A program made the translations under genes and the position numbers. Below are positions 27,504 to 35,447 of a stretch of DNA of 64,000 bases, in pieces. How positions within the stretch are numbered: position 1 is the stretch's first letter; every line of letters starts with the position of its first letter. This stretch comes from Alphaproteobacteria bacterium MarineAlpha12_Bin1. GTDB lineage: Bacteria > Pseudomonadota > Alphaproteobacteria > UBA6615. Location of the stretch: the NCBI GenBank assembly GCA_002937505.1, contig PTJY01000002.1, positions 62,001-126,000 on the forward strand, written 5' to 3'. Below the pieces are notes generated by a model. It did not search any database. It was not told where the DNA came from and saw nothing but the letters and a program-made list of their open reading frames with translations.

Positions 27504-27576
27504 CATTTCCTCCTTCGATCCGTTTAAATAGTACTTCAGGGATCCATCTTATCATACTAGCATGATGTACAACTCA

Positions 27577-27606
27577 AAAAGCCGGCGGGAACAGCCGACG
27601 GCTTTT
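27577..27606 (-). terminator. Strong rho-independent terminator, probably bidirectional
   Basis: AAAAGCCG pairs with CGGCTTTT; after one G-A mismatch three more GC pairs close a 6-base loop. With an A-run on one side and a T-run on the other it can end transcripts in both directions. It lies between the CMD paralogue ending at 27643 and the selenoprotein starting at 27503. The downstream selenoprotein therefore probably has its own promoter or receives only readthrough. Confidence 0.85.
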
Positions 27607-27642
27607 GCAGAGAGTTTAACAATATTTTTGAACTTGAAAGAC

Positions 27643-28170
27643 TTATTGAGAACTGCCAAACGACCTCATGGCCATATGTGCCCCATGGTAAAGAGCAATG
27701 AATGCTCCAAGTTCCATAACCTGAGCCTCGGTATAATGCTTCTTCAACTCGTCATAGAGTTCCTTGTCTACTTTGCTCGAGTCTAGGAACATTTGATCAG
27801 CGTAACGAAGAGCTACTTTCTCTGCTTCGGTAAAAAAATCTGAATCCTCATAATCTCCTGAGCCAGCGTCAATTACCTCTTCAGTAAGCCCCATGTCCCT
27901 TGCCTTGGTTGAACGTAAACCAGAAGAATATGAGTCTTCCGAAAAACGGGCTAACTGAATACGAATAATCTCTTTCAATCTGTGGTCAACATTACCTTCA
28001 GTAAAGTTCAAAAGCATTACTTTCAATAAAGCTTTAGCCTGTTCAGGCATCCTTGCTACTATACGAGGAAATTCACCACCCGGAACTCCAAGTTCTTCAC
28101 ACTTTTCAACGAGTTCCCTTAGTTCTGGATCAGTGATCTCATTTATGTCTAAAGGCTTTATTACTGTCAT
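27643..28170 (-). CDS. CMD-like paralogue without redox residues (Asp/Ser in place of Cys/Sec)
   Basis: This 175-residue CMD-like protein aligns with the two flanking selenoproteins. The active-site segment reads SEDSYSSGLRSTKA, where Cys80 and Sec83 of the paralogues become Asp and Ser, so no thiol or selenol pair remains. Its ATG overlaps the TAA of the upstream selenoprotein gene (TAATG), indicating tight coupling and probably a fixed ratio with it. It may be a structural or regulatory partner in a mixed oligomer. It has lost its redox function, or it works by another chemistry. A strong terminator follows the gene. Confidence 0.85.
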   Translation of the reverse strand: MTVIKPLDINEITDPELRELVEKCEELGVPGGEFPRIVARMPEQAKALLKVMLLNFTEGNVDHRLKEIIRIQLARFSEDSYSSGLRSTKARDMGLTEEVIDAGSGDYEDSDFFTEAEKVALRYADQMFLDSSKVDKELYDELKKHYTEAQVMELGAFIALYHGAHMAMRSFGSSQ

Positions 28171-28793
28171 TACTCAGCTGCCATGGACTGCAGTGATGAA
28201 GGTGCTGCACCATAAAGTCGTTCTGATTCTTCCTGACCAACCAAACGACCATCTGGCGAATACATAGGGTAGAACTTTAATGTTCCAAAGAATGTGTGAT
28301 ACCCCGCATTAAAACATAAAAAGATACCTATCTGAGTAATTTCATCTTCACTGAGATGTTTGCGTAAATTCTCATAATATTCGGCATCTAAAGAATCAGG
28401 ATCCTTCATTACCAAATCTACATGATTCAGTATTGCTTTCTCCTTATCATCAAGATGTTCACTATCTGCATAATTATTTATGCCATCGTCAATAAGTTCT
28501 TCTGTGAGTCCGTCCCGCTTCGCCGAAGCAGATCGTACATTGCCTCAATAACTGCAGTGTGCCTGTCGGGACATAGAAACTCGAATAATTTCCTTTAATT
28601 TATGATCTAAACTTCCGGTTCCGAAGGCCGTTGTCCAGGCTATATACATCGACTCGGCCAGGTCAATATTGTGGCCCATCATAGCATGAAAACCCGGATC
28701 CGGTGCTTTGTGCTCTAGGCTTTGTTCTATATAGGGCTTAAGTTTTGTCTTTTTAAGCTCTTCTATATCTAGCATAGTAATATTTGGTGCCAT
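28170..28793 (-). CDS. AhpD/CMD-like selenoprotein, copy 2 (Cys80-Ser-Tyr-Sec83)
   Basis: A 207-residue protein with an in-frame TGA at 28545-28547 read as Sec83. ATG 28793 is preceded by AGGAGA at good spacing. The active site is RQAHCSY-U-GNVRSASAK. The length and Sec position equal those of copy 1 at 26880-27503. The two proteins differ mainly in residues about 38-70, just before the active site (GHNIDLAESMYIAWTTAFGTG here). It is followed with a one-base overlap by a redox-dead paralogue and preceded by a thioredoxin gene 38 bp upstream. This arrangement suggests that thioredoxin reduces the Se-S bond of the CMD protein. Two parallel nonsense mutations at the same codon are much less likely than Sec. 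Confidence 0.88.
28210..28505. repeat. 296-bp perfect direct repeat, unit B (with 26920-27215)
   Basis: This is the second unit of the perfect direct repeat, inside the C-terminal half of the copy 2 selenoprotein gene. High similarity continues on both sides to the gene end and to just beyond the TGA, with scattered differences. Recombination between the units would delete the intervening redox-dead paralogue and the terminator. Confidence 0.95.
28514..28532 (-). promoter_or_regulatory. SECIS-like hairpin, CMD selenoprotein copy 2
   Basis: The sequence and fold are identical to the hairpin of copy 1: an 8-bp stem with a GGC loop, starting 12 nt after the UGA at 28545-28547. Nearby bases have diverged between the copies (for example the codons just before and after the UGA), while the hairpin is unchanged. 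Confidence 0.78.
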
Positions 28794-28831
28794 ATTGCTT
28801 CTCCTATTTTTATCTGCAGATAATTCTTCCA

Positions 28832-29161
28832 CTATGCGTAAGATTCAACTAGTTTTTTTAATACCTGCCTTCTATCTACCCCTGTCCTTGTTTCAATAAC
28901 TTCCCCGTTTTTAACAAATAACAAGGTTGGAGTAGAACGAATACCAAAACGATCTAAAAGACTAGTATTTTCTTCTGCCTTAACAGTGCCTATCCTAACC
29001 CCTTCAGGCAAATCGGGAGCCAGTTGCTTAAGGACCTTTGTCAACTGTATGCACGGTACGCAAGAATCAGACCAAAAATCAATCACCGTCAGTCCTCTGT
29101 GACTCATAACCCTACTATCAAAATTTTGCTCACTAAACTCTGCAAAATTATGGCGATTCAT
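28832..29161 (-). CDS. Thioredoxin-like protein (CVPC active site)
   Basis: This thioredoxin-fold protein has 109 residues. ATG 29161 was preferred over the upstream TTG because GGGGA lies 6 nt before it. The active site is DFWSDSCVPC, with Cys34 and Cys37, and the cis-proline is in IRSTPTLLFVKNG. The usual WCGPC is changed to SCVPC, so its redox potential or partner range may differ from housekeeping thioredoxin. No signal peptide, hence cytoplasmic. It is the first gene of the minus-strand run leading into the CMD selenoproteins and is the natural candidate for their reductant. Confidence 0.92.
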   Translation of the reverse strand: MNRHNFAEFSEQNFDSRVMSHRGLTVIDFWSDSCVPCIQLTKVLKQLAPDLPEGVRIGTVKAEENTSLLDRFGIRSTPTLLFVKNGEVIETRTGVDRRQVLKKLVESYA

Positions 29162-29290
29162 TATTTTCCCCAAGCTAGAAAAGTATTTGCTAGTATTCTA
29201 AACATCAAAGTTTAAATTAACCTAAGCTGAGCGCATTGTGCAATCCCTAATCACTTAATAACAGTCAAGTAGGATGCGAGGAATCTAATC

Positions 29291-31114
29291 ATGTCTAATA
29301 AGGATAAACCTAAACTTCGATCACAAATTTGGTTTGACAACCCTAACAACAGAAAAATGACGGCATCTTACATAGAGCGTTACCTTAATTTTGGAATTAC
29401 TCGAAAAGAATTGCAGTCGGGTAAACCGATAATTGGAATTGCTCAAACCGGGTCAGATCTTTCTCCATGTAACCGTCATCACATAGAATTAGCTAAAAGA
29501 GTTCGGGATGGAATTGTTTCAAATGGGGGGATATGTTTTGAATTTCCAGTTCATCCTATTCAGGAAACTGGAAGGCGCCCAACACCAGCCCTAGATAGAA
29601 ACTTGGCCTACCTCGGACTTGTTGAGATTTTGCACGGATACCCAATAGATGGCGTAGTTTTAACTATCGGCTGTGATAAGACTACTCCCGCCTGTCTGAT
29701 GGCTGCCGCTACGCTTGATATTCCTGCGATAGCGTTGTCAGTTGGCCCAATGCTTAATGGATGGTTTCGGGGTGAAAGAACTGGATCTGGAACAATTCAA
29801 TGGAAAGCAAGAGAACTTTGGGCCACTGGAGAAATCAATGACGAAGAATTTACAGATTTAATAGCCTCGGCTGCACCATCAGTGGGTTATTGTAATGTCA
29901 TGGGTACAGCTACAACCATGAACTCCCTGGCTGAAGCTCTGGGAATGCAACTCCCAGGTTCAGCATCTATTCCAGCCCCTTACAGAGAAAGGGGACAAAT
30001 TGCATATGAAACCGGTCAGAGAGCGGTTGAGATTGTGAATAAAGACCTTAAACCATCAGATATTATGACCCGTAAAGCATTTGAAAATGCCGTAGTTGTT
30101 AATACCGCAATTGGAGGATCAACAAACGCACCAATTCATCTAAACGCAATAGCTCGACACATAGGGGTAAACTTAAACAATGATGATTGGCAAAAAATCG
30201 GTTTTGACACCCCCCTACTAGTGAATCTGCAGCCCGCTGGGCAATACTTAGGCGAAGATTACCATCGGGCAGGAGGTGTTCCCGCAGTAATTGGCGAACT
30301 TATCAATGCCAAAAAATTGCCACACCCCGACGCCATGACTGTAAATGGATGCACTATAGGAGAAAATTGTTCCAACTCACGTATAAATGATCACCTTGTA
30401 ATAAAGTCAGTTTCAGATCCTCTATCTAAAGATGCTGGGTTTATAAACCTAAAGGGAAATTTATTTGATTCAGCCATTATGAAAACAAGTGTAATTTCTG
30501 ATGAGTTTCGTTCTCGTTACTTGTCTAACCCAGACGACCCAAATGCATTTGAAGGACGGGCGATTGTATTTGATGGACCCGAGGATTATCATGATCGTAT
30601 CGAGGACCCTTCACTAAATATTGACGAGAATTGTCTGTTGTTTATGCGTGGAACTGGCCCAATCGGTTATCCTGGTGGAGCTGAAGTCGTAAACATGCAA
30701 CCCCCTGCAGAACTGCTAAAAAAGGGAGTTCATTCTCTTCCATGTATAGGTGATGGACGTCAATCTGGAACGTCAGGATCACCTTCCATTTTAAACGCTT
30801 CGCCTGAAGCAGCCGCTGGAGGAGGATTAGCCCTGATAAAAACTGGAGACCGTGTTAGAATAGATCTCAACAAAGCTGAGGCTAACGTACTGATTTCTGA
30901 AGAAGAAATTGAAACTAGACGTAAAAAGCTTTTTGACAAAAAAGGTTATAACTATCCAGACGATCAAACCCCTTGGCAATCTATTCAACGGTCCATAGTA
31001 GACCAATTTGATCAGGGCATGGTTCTGAAGCCGGCAATAAAGTTTCAAAAAGTAGCTAGGGGAGGAGATCCTGACTCTCCAGTAACCAAAAATGTTCCAA
31101 GGGACAACCACTAA
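29291..31114 (+). CDS. IlvD/Edd family dehydratase, sugar-acid type
   Basis: This 607-residue dehydratase is of the dihydroxy-acid/6-phosphogluconate dehydratase family. Cluster cysteines are visible in LSPCNRH (Cys60), GCDKTTPAC near residue 130 and GYCNVMGTA near residue 200, consistent with a [2Fe-2S] enzyme. The N-terminus ([11 protein letters not shown]) and the [19 protein letters not shown] block are typical of the xylonate/arabinonate dehydratase branch, not of biosynthetic IlvD. It would convert a sugar acid to a 2-keto-3-deoxy acid. GAGGAA precedes the ATG. It is divergent from the thioredoxin gene and stands alone. Confidence 0.9.
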   Translation: MSNKDKPKLRSQIWFDNPNNRKMTASYIERYLNFGITRKELQSGKPIIGIAQTGSDLSPCNRHHIELAKRVRDGIVSNGGICFEFPVHPIQETGRRPTPALDRNLAYLGLVEILHGYPIDGVVLTIGCDKTTPACLMAAATLDIPAIALSVGPMLNGWFRGERTGSGTIQWKARELWATGEINDEEFTDLIASAAPSVGYCNVMGTATTMNSLAEALGMQLPGSASIPAPYRERGQIAYETGQRAVEIVNKDLKPSDIMTRKAFENAVVVNTAIGGSTNAPIHLNAIARHIGVNLNNDDWQKIGFDTPLLVNLQPAGQYLGEDYHRAGGVPAVIGELINAKKLPHPDAMTVNGCTIGENCSNSRINDHLVIKSVSDPLSKDAGFINLKGNLFDSAIMKTSVISDEFRSRYLSNPDDPNAFEGRAIVFDGPEDYHDRIEDPSLNIDENCLLFMRGTGPIGYPGGAEVVNMQPPAELLKKGVHSLPCIGDGRQSGTSGSPSILNASPEAAAGGGLALIKTGDRVRIDLNKAEANVLISEEEIETRRKKLFDKKGYNYPDDQTPWQSIQRSIVDQFDQGMVLKPAIKFQKVARGGDPDSPVTKNVPRDNH

Positions 31115-31172
31115 TGTAAGTATAATTAAAGCAGGTAGTAGACCGATCTAACTTTCAACTGGGACAGGAATA

Positions 31173-31676
31173 TTAGCCACGCTGAACCAAATCTTGCCCT
31201 TCGACCCGGATATAATCTTCCTCAAACCCGAATGTTTCTCCGGGTTTTAGAAGGCCAATTCCAGGAATGTGGTTCACTTCAATTCTGATGCCATCAGGGT
31301 CTTCAAAAAGCACGTAATAGTAACCTGGCGCCCATTCTCTTTGTTCAGGGCCTCTCACGATTGGTGCCCCTAGATCGATTACAAGTTTCGCTGTCTTCTC
31401 AACATCTTCTCGATTTCTTGCTCTTAAGCAAAGATGGTGCAAACCAACACGGTATTGTTGAAATCTTTCATTATCAAACTCTGGATCACATTTTCTAATC
31501 CCAATAGCGGTTCTTGCACCCACATGATAAAATAGATCCGGGCCATCATGCACCAGTTTCATGCCAAATTCAGGCAAAAGTCTAGAGTAAAATTCTCGAG
31601 CTAGACTAAATTGACTTACTGTCAAAATCACATGTGCCATTCCATTAATGGCAATTGTAGACTCTTTTCCACTCAT
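31173..31676 (-). CDS. VOC (glyoxalase/extradiol dioxygenase) family protein
   Basis: This 167-residue protein has paired beta-alpha-beta-beta-beta units. It starts with GMAHVILTVSQFSLAREFYSRLL, a His suited to metal binding, and ends with YYVLFEDPDGIRIEVNHIPG. GLHHLCLRARNREDV supplies a further His. The fold serves glyoxalases, dioxygenases and fosfomycin-resistance-type thiol transferases. Its ATG overlaps the GST stop (ATGA), so the pair may handle electrophilic or ring-cleavage metabolites with glutathione. Substrate unknown. Confidence 0.88.
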   Translation of the reverse strand: MSGKESTIAINGMAHVILTVSQFSLAREFYSRLLPEFGMKLVHDGPDLFYHVGARTAIGIRKCDPEFDNERFQQYRVGLHHLCLRARNREDVEKTAKLVIDLGAPIVRGPEQREWAPGYYYVLFEDPDGIRIEVNHIPGIGLLKPGETFGFEEDYIRVEGQDLVQRG

Positions 31677-32335
31677 TTTGTTGTCATCGCACTTCCTAGT
31701 GACTTCACAGCACTGGCACGTCCTGGTGAAGGGGGAATATTTAGCCCGCGTTCACAGGCCGGACGATCACGCATTTGTTCCATCCACCTCTCCAAGTGAA
31801 ATAATCCCTGCGTGGGAACCCTAGCCCATCTATGGCTCCGTATCCAAGACCAATTTGATATGTCGGCAATAGAAAAGTTGCCTGCCAACCACTCATTATT
31901 TGAAAGCCTACTATCTAAAACAGTATATAGTCTTCTGGTTTCATTATGGTAACGTGCTCTAGCCGCAGGCTCATCTGAGTCAAAATAGCGCTCGAAAACT
32001 ACTGCCTGTCCCTGCATAGGTCCAATACCACTCGCCTGAAACATTAACCATTGTATAACTTCATGTCGAACTGGTCCATCGGCAGGCAAAAGTTTCCCTG
32101 TCTTCTCAGCTAAGTAAAATAAAATTGCATTCGAATCAAAAACTGTTAGGCGGTTTTCATTATGATCAACAATTACAGGAATACGACCGTTAGGATTCAT
32201 AGCTAGAAAATCAGCTGAGCTTTGCTCACCGGCAGCAAGATTTATAAGGTTAACAGTATACTCCAACCCTAATTCTTCAAGCATCATTGCTACCTTCCAG
32301 CCATTAGGTGTTGGAGAAGTGTATAGATCAATCAT
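31673..32335 (-). CDS. Glutathione S-transferase
   Basis: This protein of about 220 residues begins at ATG 32335, 6 nt after GGAG; the longer reading from 32431 lacks homology. The thioredoxin-like domain has MIDLYTSPTPNGWKVAMMLEEL, the cis-proline MNPNGRIPVIVD, and the glutathione-contacting FDSNAILFYLAEKTG. A helical domain follows. It resembles bacterial GSTs of the YfcG/YghU group (Thr/Asn-type active site). It forms a two-gene unit with a VOC protein and is divergent from an HCCA isomerase, a set that fits glutathione-dependent handling of aromatic catabolites. Confidence 0.9.
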   Translation of the reverse strand: MIDLYTSPTPNGWKVAMMLEELGLEYTVNLINLAAGEQSSADFLAMNPNGRIPVIVDHNENRLTVFDSNAILFYLAEKTGKLLPADGPVRHEVIQWLMFQASGIGPMQGQAVVFERYFDSDEPAARARYHNETRRLYTVLDSRLSNNEWLAGNFSIADISNWSWIRSHRWARVPTQGLFHLERWMEQMRDRPACERGLNIPPSPGRASAVKSLGSAMTTK

Positions 32336-32414
32336 GGTTGACTCCAATTTCTTACTAAATATAAAGTTCACCCAGGTGATTGATTTGTCAACTCGCGTAC
32401 CAACGAAGGAAAAG

Positions 32415-33053
32415 ATGAGCTCAATAATCACATCTAAATGGTATTTTGACTTTATTTCTCCATTTGCCTACCTTCAGCTAGCTCAATTTTCAAAATTACC
32501 CAATAATCTAAAAATCACACCCGTTCCTGTTGTCTTTGCGGGGTTACTTAAACATTGGGGACAGCTTGGGCCGGCGGAAATTCCTTCAAAACGCCGCTTC
32601 GTTTATAGGTTCTTTAAATGGCAAGCAGCCCAAAATGGTTTACCTTTTACAATGCCACCTAAACATCCCTACAATCCACTACCTTCTCTTAGGCTTTGTG
32701 TTGCGGCAGGAGCAGGAATTGATCAGGTTACTGCCATTTTTAACCTTATTTACGGAGAAGGTCTGCAACCTGACTCTGCTGAAGGCATTGAAGCTATGGC
32801 TAGGGCTGTCTCAATAAATGACCATGCATCAATTCTATCAAATGAAAAGGTCAAGCAATCACTTCATGCCAATACCGAAATGGCCATAGCCGAGGGGGTT
32901 TTTGGTGTTCCTACCTTCACTGTAAGAAGTGAACTTTTTTGGGGTAGTGATGCGACAGAGATGATGCAGGATTATATTAAAGATTCTGAGTTGTTCGAAA
33001 CAACAGAAATGAAACGCATATCAAACATGCCTATGGGTTTGATCCGGCCTTGA
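32415..33053 (+). CDS. 2-hydroxychromene-2-carboxylate isomerase-like protein
   Basis: This protein of about 212 residues starts at ATG 32415 after GAAGGA. The active-site segment WYFDFISPFAYLQL carries the Ser typical of HCCA isomerase/GST-kappa relatives. The C-terminal cis-proline loop is GVFGVPTFTVRSELFWGSDATEMM. It shares a 79-bp divergent promoter region with the GST-VOC pair. It probably acts in glutathione-assisted isomerisation of an aromatic breakdown product. Confidence 0.9.
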   Translation: MSSIITSKWYFDFISPFAYLQLAQFSKLPNNLKITPVPVVFAGLLKHWGQLGPAEIPSKRRFVYRFFKWQAAQNGLPFTMPPKHPYNPLPSLRLCVAAGAGIDQVTAIFNLIYGEGLQPDSAEGIEAMARAVSINDHASILSNEKVKQSLHANTEMAIAEGVFGVPTFTVRSELFWGSDATEMMQDYIKDSELFETTEMKRISNMPMGLIRP

Positions 33054-33121
33054 CCTGTTATGTGCACGTTTAAGTAAGAAACGGACGTATTCCTTATTAT
33101 GATGCCTACTTGTGCTATAAA

Positions 33122-34375
33122 TTACCCAGTGAGAGAACCGTCTAAATATGCCCTCAAATGCTTACTTAGAAAGCGAGCATCGTCACCAGCACCGTCAATT
33201 AGAGACGATTTACGCTTACGTAAAAACTGCATCCCTAAAAGATACATACCAGGATGTTCCACTATGCCACCGTTATGTCTTATTTCACCTTTGTGGTTTA
33301 GAACCGGAACGTCTAACCAAGACAGATCTGGACGAAAGCCTGTTGCCCAAATTATACTCTTAACTTCTCCGCTTCTTATATCTATAGCCAAAGGTGGTGA
33401 CTCATCCACCTGGGTGGGTTTAAATCGCTCAGGATTATCAATTTCCCCGTTAAGGCAGTTTTTTTCCGTCCACTCATCAATGCTGTCTAAAAGACGATCC
33501 ATTTTTAGATCAGCAAGTTTTGTAACATTTTTCAGGGAGCCAGAGATCTGAAGTGAACTCTCGTTAATGCCTGCAACTCTACCTACTAATTTAATCCCAA
33601 TAGAAGACAAATGATTTAAGTCCAGAATAATAGGGTTCTTGCATCCTGTAAGTTGCAGAGATGGAACGCGACGAGCCCGGCGCAAGTCATCAATTTCATC
33701 ATAACTTTCATCAAGAAGTCCCGAAGCATCCATCCACCATTTTATATCTCTACCACGATAAAAGCGCGGCACACGCACATGTTCTCCTACCGACAAGGTA
33801 ACAGGCCTCCCTGAAAGATGAATTTCATTTGCAAGCTGAACCCCTGTCGCTGAAGCCCCCACGACCACTACCCCGCCCTGAGGTAATTGATCAGGATTTC
33901 GATATTGAAACGGAGTAAAGGTCTCCAGTTTAGGTTCTAAATTCTCTGCTATTTTTGGAACATTAGGAATATTACAGGCACCACTCGCGATTACTAAAGT
34001 TTTGCATTCCCATTCTCCTTGAGACGTCAGTAATTGGAAACCATACTCAGTTGGCCTTACTTTGAGCACATTCGTATTAGACTGCACAGGAGCAGAGATA
34101 AAACTCGCATAGTCGTTAATAAACTGGATAACTTCAGACATACTTCGATATCCATTAGGGTCACCCCCTTTATAAGAATAGCCGGGTAAACGACTCTGCC
34201 AATTAGGTGTTAGAAGACGCAGCGAATCCCAGCGTTCTGTGCACCAGGAATTCGCTACTTGACCTCGTTCAAGCACAATATGATCAACGCCTAAATCACT
34301 TAGGCATTTACTCATAGCTAGACCAGCGTGACCCGCCCCAATTATGACCGTGGTCGTTTTACGCAAAGAGCCCAT
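33122..34375 (-). CDS. Flavin-dependent monooxygenase-like (FMO/CzcO-type) oxidoreductase
   Basis: This 417-residue flavoprotein has two dinucleotide-binding motifs: FAD GAGHAGLAMS at residues 13-22 and an NADP motif VVGASATGVQLA near residue 180. ATGFRPDLSWLD near residue 350 is the usual ATG motif linking the domains. Relatives oxidise amines, ketones or indoles, or act as putative potassium/cation-linked flavoproteins. It follows the OsmC-like gene by 31 bp on the same strand, so the two may form an operon linked to oxidative stress. Confidence 0.88.
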   Translation of the reverse strand: MGSLRKTTTVIIGAGHAGLAMSKCLSDLGVDHIVLERGQVANSWCTERWDSLRLLTPNWQSRLPGYSYKGGDPNGYRSMSEVIQFINDYASFISAPVQSNTNVLKVRPTEYGFQLLTSQGEWECKTLVIASGACNIPNVPKIAENLEPKLETFTPFQYRNPDQLPQGGVVVVGASATGVQLANEIHLSGRPVTLSVGEHVRVPRFYRGRDIKWWMDASGLLDESYDEIDDLRRARRVPSLQLTGCKNPIILDLNHLSSIGIKLVGRVAGINESSLQISGSLKNVTKLADLKMDRLLDSIDEWTEKNCLNGEIDNPERFKPTQVDESPPLAIDIRSGEVKSIIWATGFRPDLSWLDVPVLNHKGEIRHNGGIVEHPGMYLLGMQFLRKRKSSLIDGAGDDARFLSKHLRAYLDGSLTG

Positions 34376-34406
34376 GATGAAATAACTAAACTAATTTCTG
34401 AACTCT

Positions 34407-34967
34407 TTAGTTAACATCCACGGTAACATTTGTAGGGTTAGTTACTATATCGTATACAGCTGATCTCTTTTGCGATTGAGCAACTAACGCGCTAATTTCA
34501 TCTGCTGTTGCGTCGGCATCAATATCATAATGTACCCTAATGCCATTGAAACCATTCCGAACTTCAGCATCTATACCTAATATTCCCTGAATATCCATGC
34601 CCCCCTCAATCGTCGCCGTACAAGAATGAAGTTGGATGTCTCGATGCTGGGCAACAGCAGCAATGCCGGCGGTCAAACAACTTGCCAGGCTAACAAGAAC
34701 AATCTCCACTGGTGTAGCCCCATTGTCTTCAGCTGCAAAAGTTTCTGGGTGATCAGCATCAAAACTAAATGATGTTTTATGTGAGTGTTCTTCCCCAAGA
34801 CCATAATACCCTTCAACAACTGTTTTACTATGTGTCCCTTTTTTCCACTCACAGCTTGCCCTCCATGAAAACTGGGCAGCTTCCGGCGCATCACTAAGCA
34901 CTTCTCTGGCTCCCAACAAAGCCTCAACATTCACTCCATTATTTACGGTTGATTCAGAATTTGTCAT
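34407..34967 (-). CDS. OsmC/Ohr family protein
   Basis: This 186-residue protein shows the OsmC fold, with SLASCLTAGIAAVAQHR in the central helix. The first conserved Cys is present. The second redox Cys of peroxide-reducing OsmC/Ohr is not obvious at its usual place, although LHSCTATIEG holds another Cys soon after. Members reduce organic hydroperoxides or are uncharacterised. No in-frame TGA was found. It leads a two-gene unit with the flavin monooxygenase-like gene. Confidence 0.88.
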   Translation of the reverse strand: MTNSESTVNNGVNVEALLGAREVLSDAPEAAQFSWRASCEWKKGTHSKTVVEGYYGLGEEHSHKTSFSFDADHPETFAAEDNGATPVEIVLVSLASCLTAGIAAVAQHRDIQLHSCTATIEGGMDIQGILGIDAEVRNGFNGIRVHYDIDADATADEISALVAQSQKRSAVYDIVTNPTNVTVDVN

Positions 34968-35447
34968 AACTTTTCTCCGTTATATTAATAAGACTAAAAT
35001 TTCCTATTCGTTGATCGAATCAATTTTCTCTTGGGTCCGGAAATCAATAGAAATGACAGCTTTAAACTAATACACGAATAAAGCGCTTCGTGTCAGACAT
35101 TATAAAAAAAGCCATATTTAGCCTTAAATGTCATTCCTATATTTATTTTTTCATGAGAGTTCGATTCCCAAGCCTAGTTTTGGGCCCGTAGAATCTATTT
35201 CCTACGGCGCTTTAGCAATTGGTAACGCGGTTGCAAGCTGCCCCATCAAATTTCCGCGTATTTCTATGCAATTTTATCGCTAGATATATATACAATTACA
35301 TAAGTAAAAAAATGACCTACTTATAAATACTACACTAATAAAAATGTAGATATATATTATTTACATTTTATTGTTCTGTCAATCTATGAAAGCCCAATAA
35401 ATACTGTACTTGATAATTAAATAGCAACTAATTTATGGATCAATACC
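34968..35447. other. 480-bp gene-free stretch with hairpins and tRNA-like fragments
   Basis: No convincing ORF is present. It holds an ACACGAA/TTCGTGT hairpin near 35072-35093, a CCCAA/TTGGG hairpin at about 35167-35184 and a CCGTAG/CTACGG hairpin at about 35186-35207. Two patches look like pieces of tRNA: GTTCGATTCCC (about 35159-35169, T-loop-like) and TAGCAATTGGTAACGC (about 35213-35228, D-loop-like), followed by GCGGTTGCAAGCTGC, which can form an anticodon-like loop. They are in the wrong order for a tRNA, and the T-stem does not pair. It may be tRNA debris or an unrecognised structured RNA. The downstream part is very AT-rich. Confidence 0.4.

Noticed and set aside
26880-28832. Four short fragments read as separate truncated genes or pseudogenes
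   Set aside because: The fragments join in frame across TGA codons at the redox-residue position in both copies, with starts, ribosome-binding sites and conserved hairpins intact. Selenoprotein genes explain this better than decay.
24231-33053. HCCA isomerase-like genes (24231 and 32415) as truncated DsbA selenoproteins
   Set aside because: Their active-site Ser (SPTAY, SPFAY) is the normal residue for the HCCA isomerase/GST-kappa group, and the genes are complete without recoding.
35159-35270. tRNA gene (Cys-like GCA anticodon loop) or two-piece tmRNA
   Set aside because: The T-loop-like part precedes the D-loop-like part, the T-stem does not pair, no acceptor stem with CCA is found, and no tag reading frame or tmRNA signature is present.
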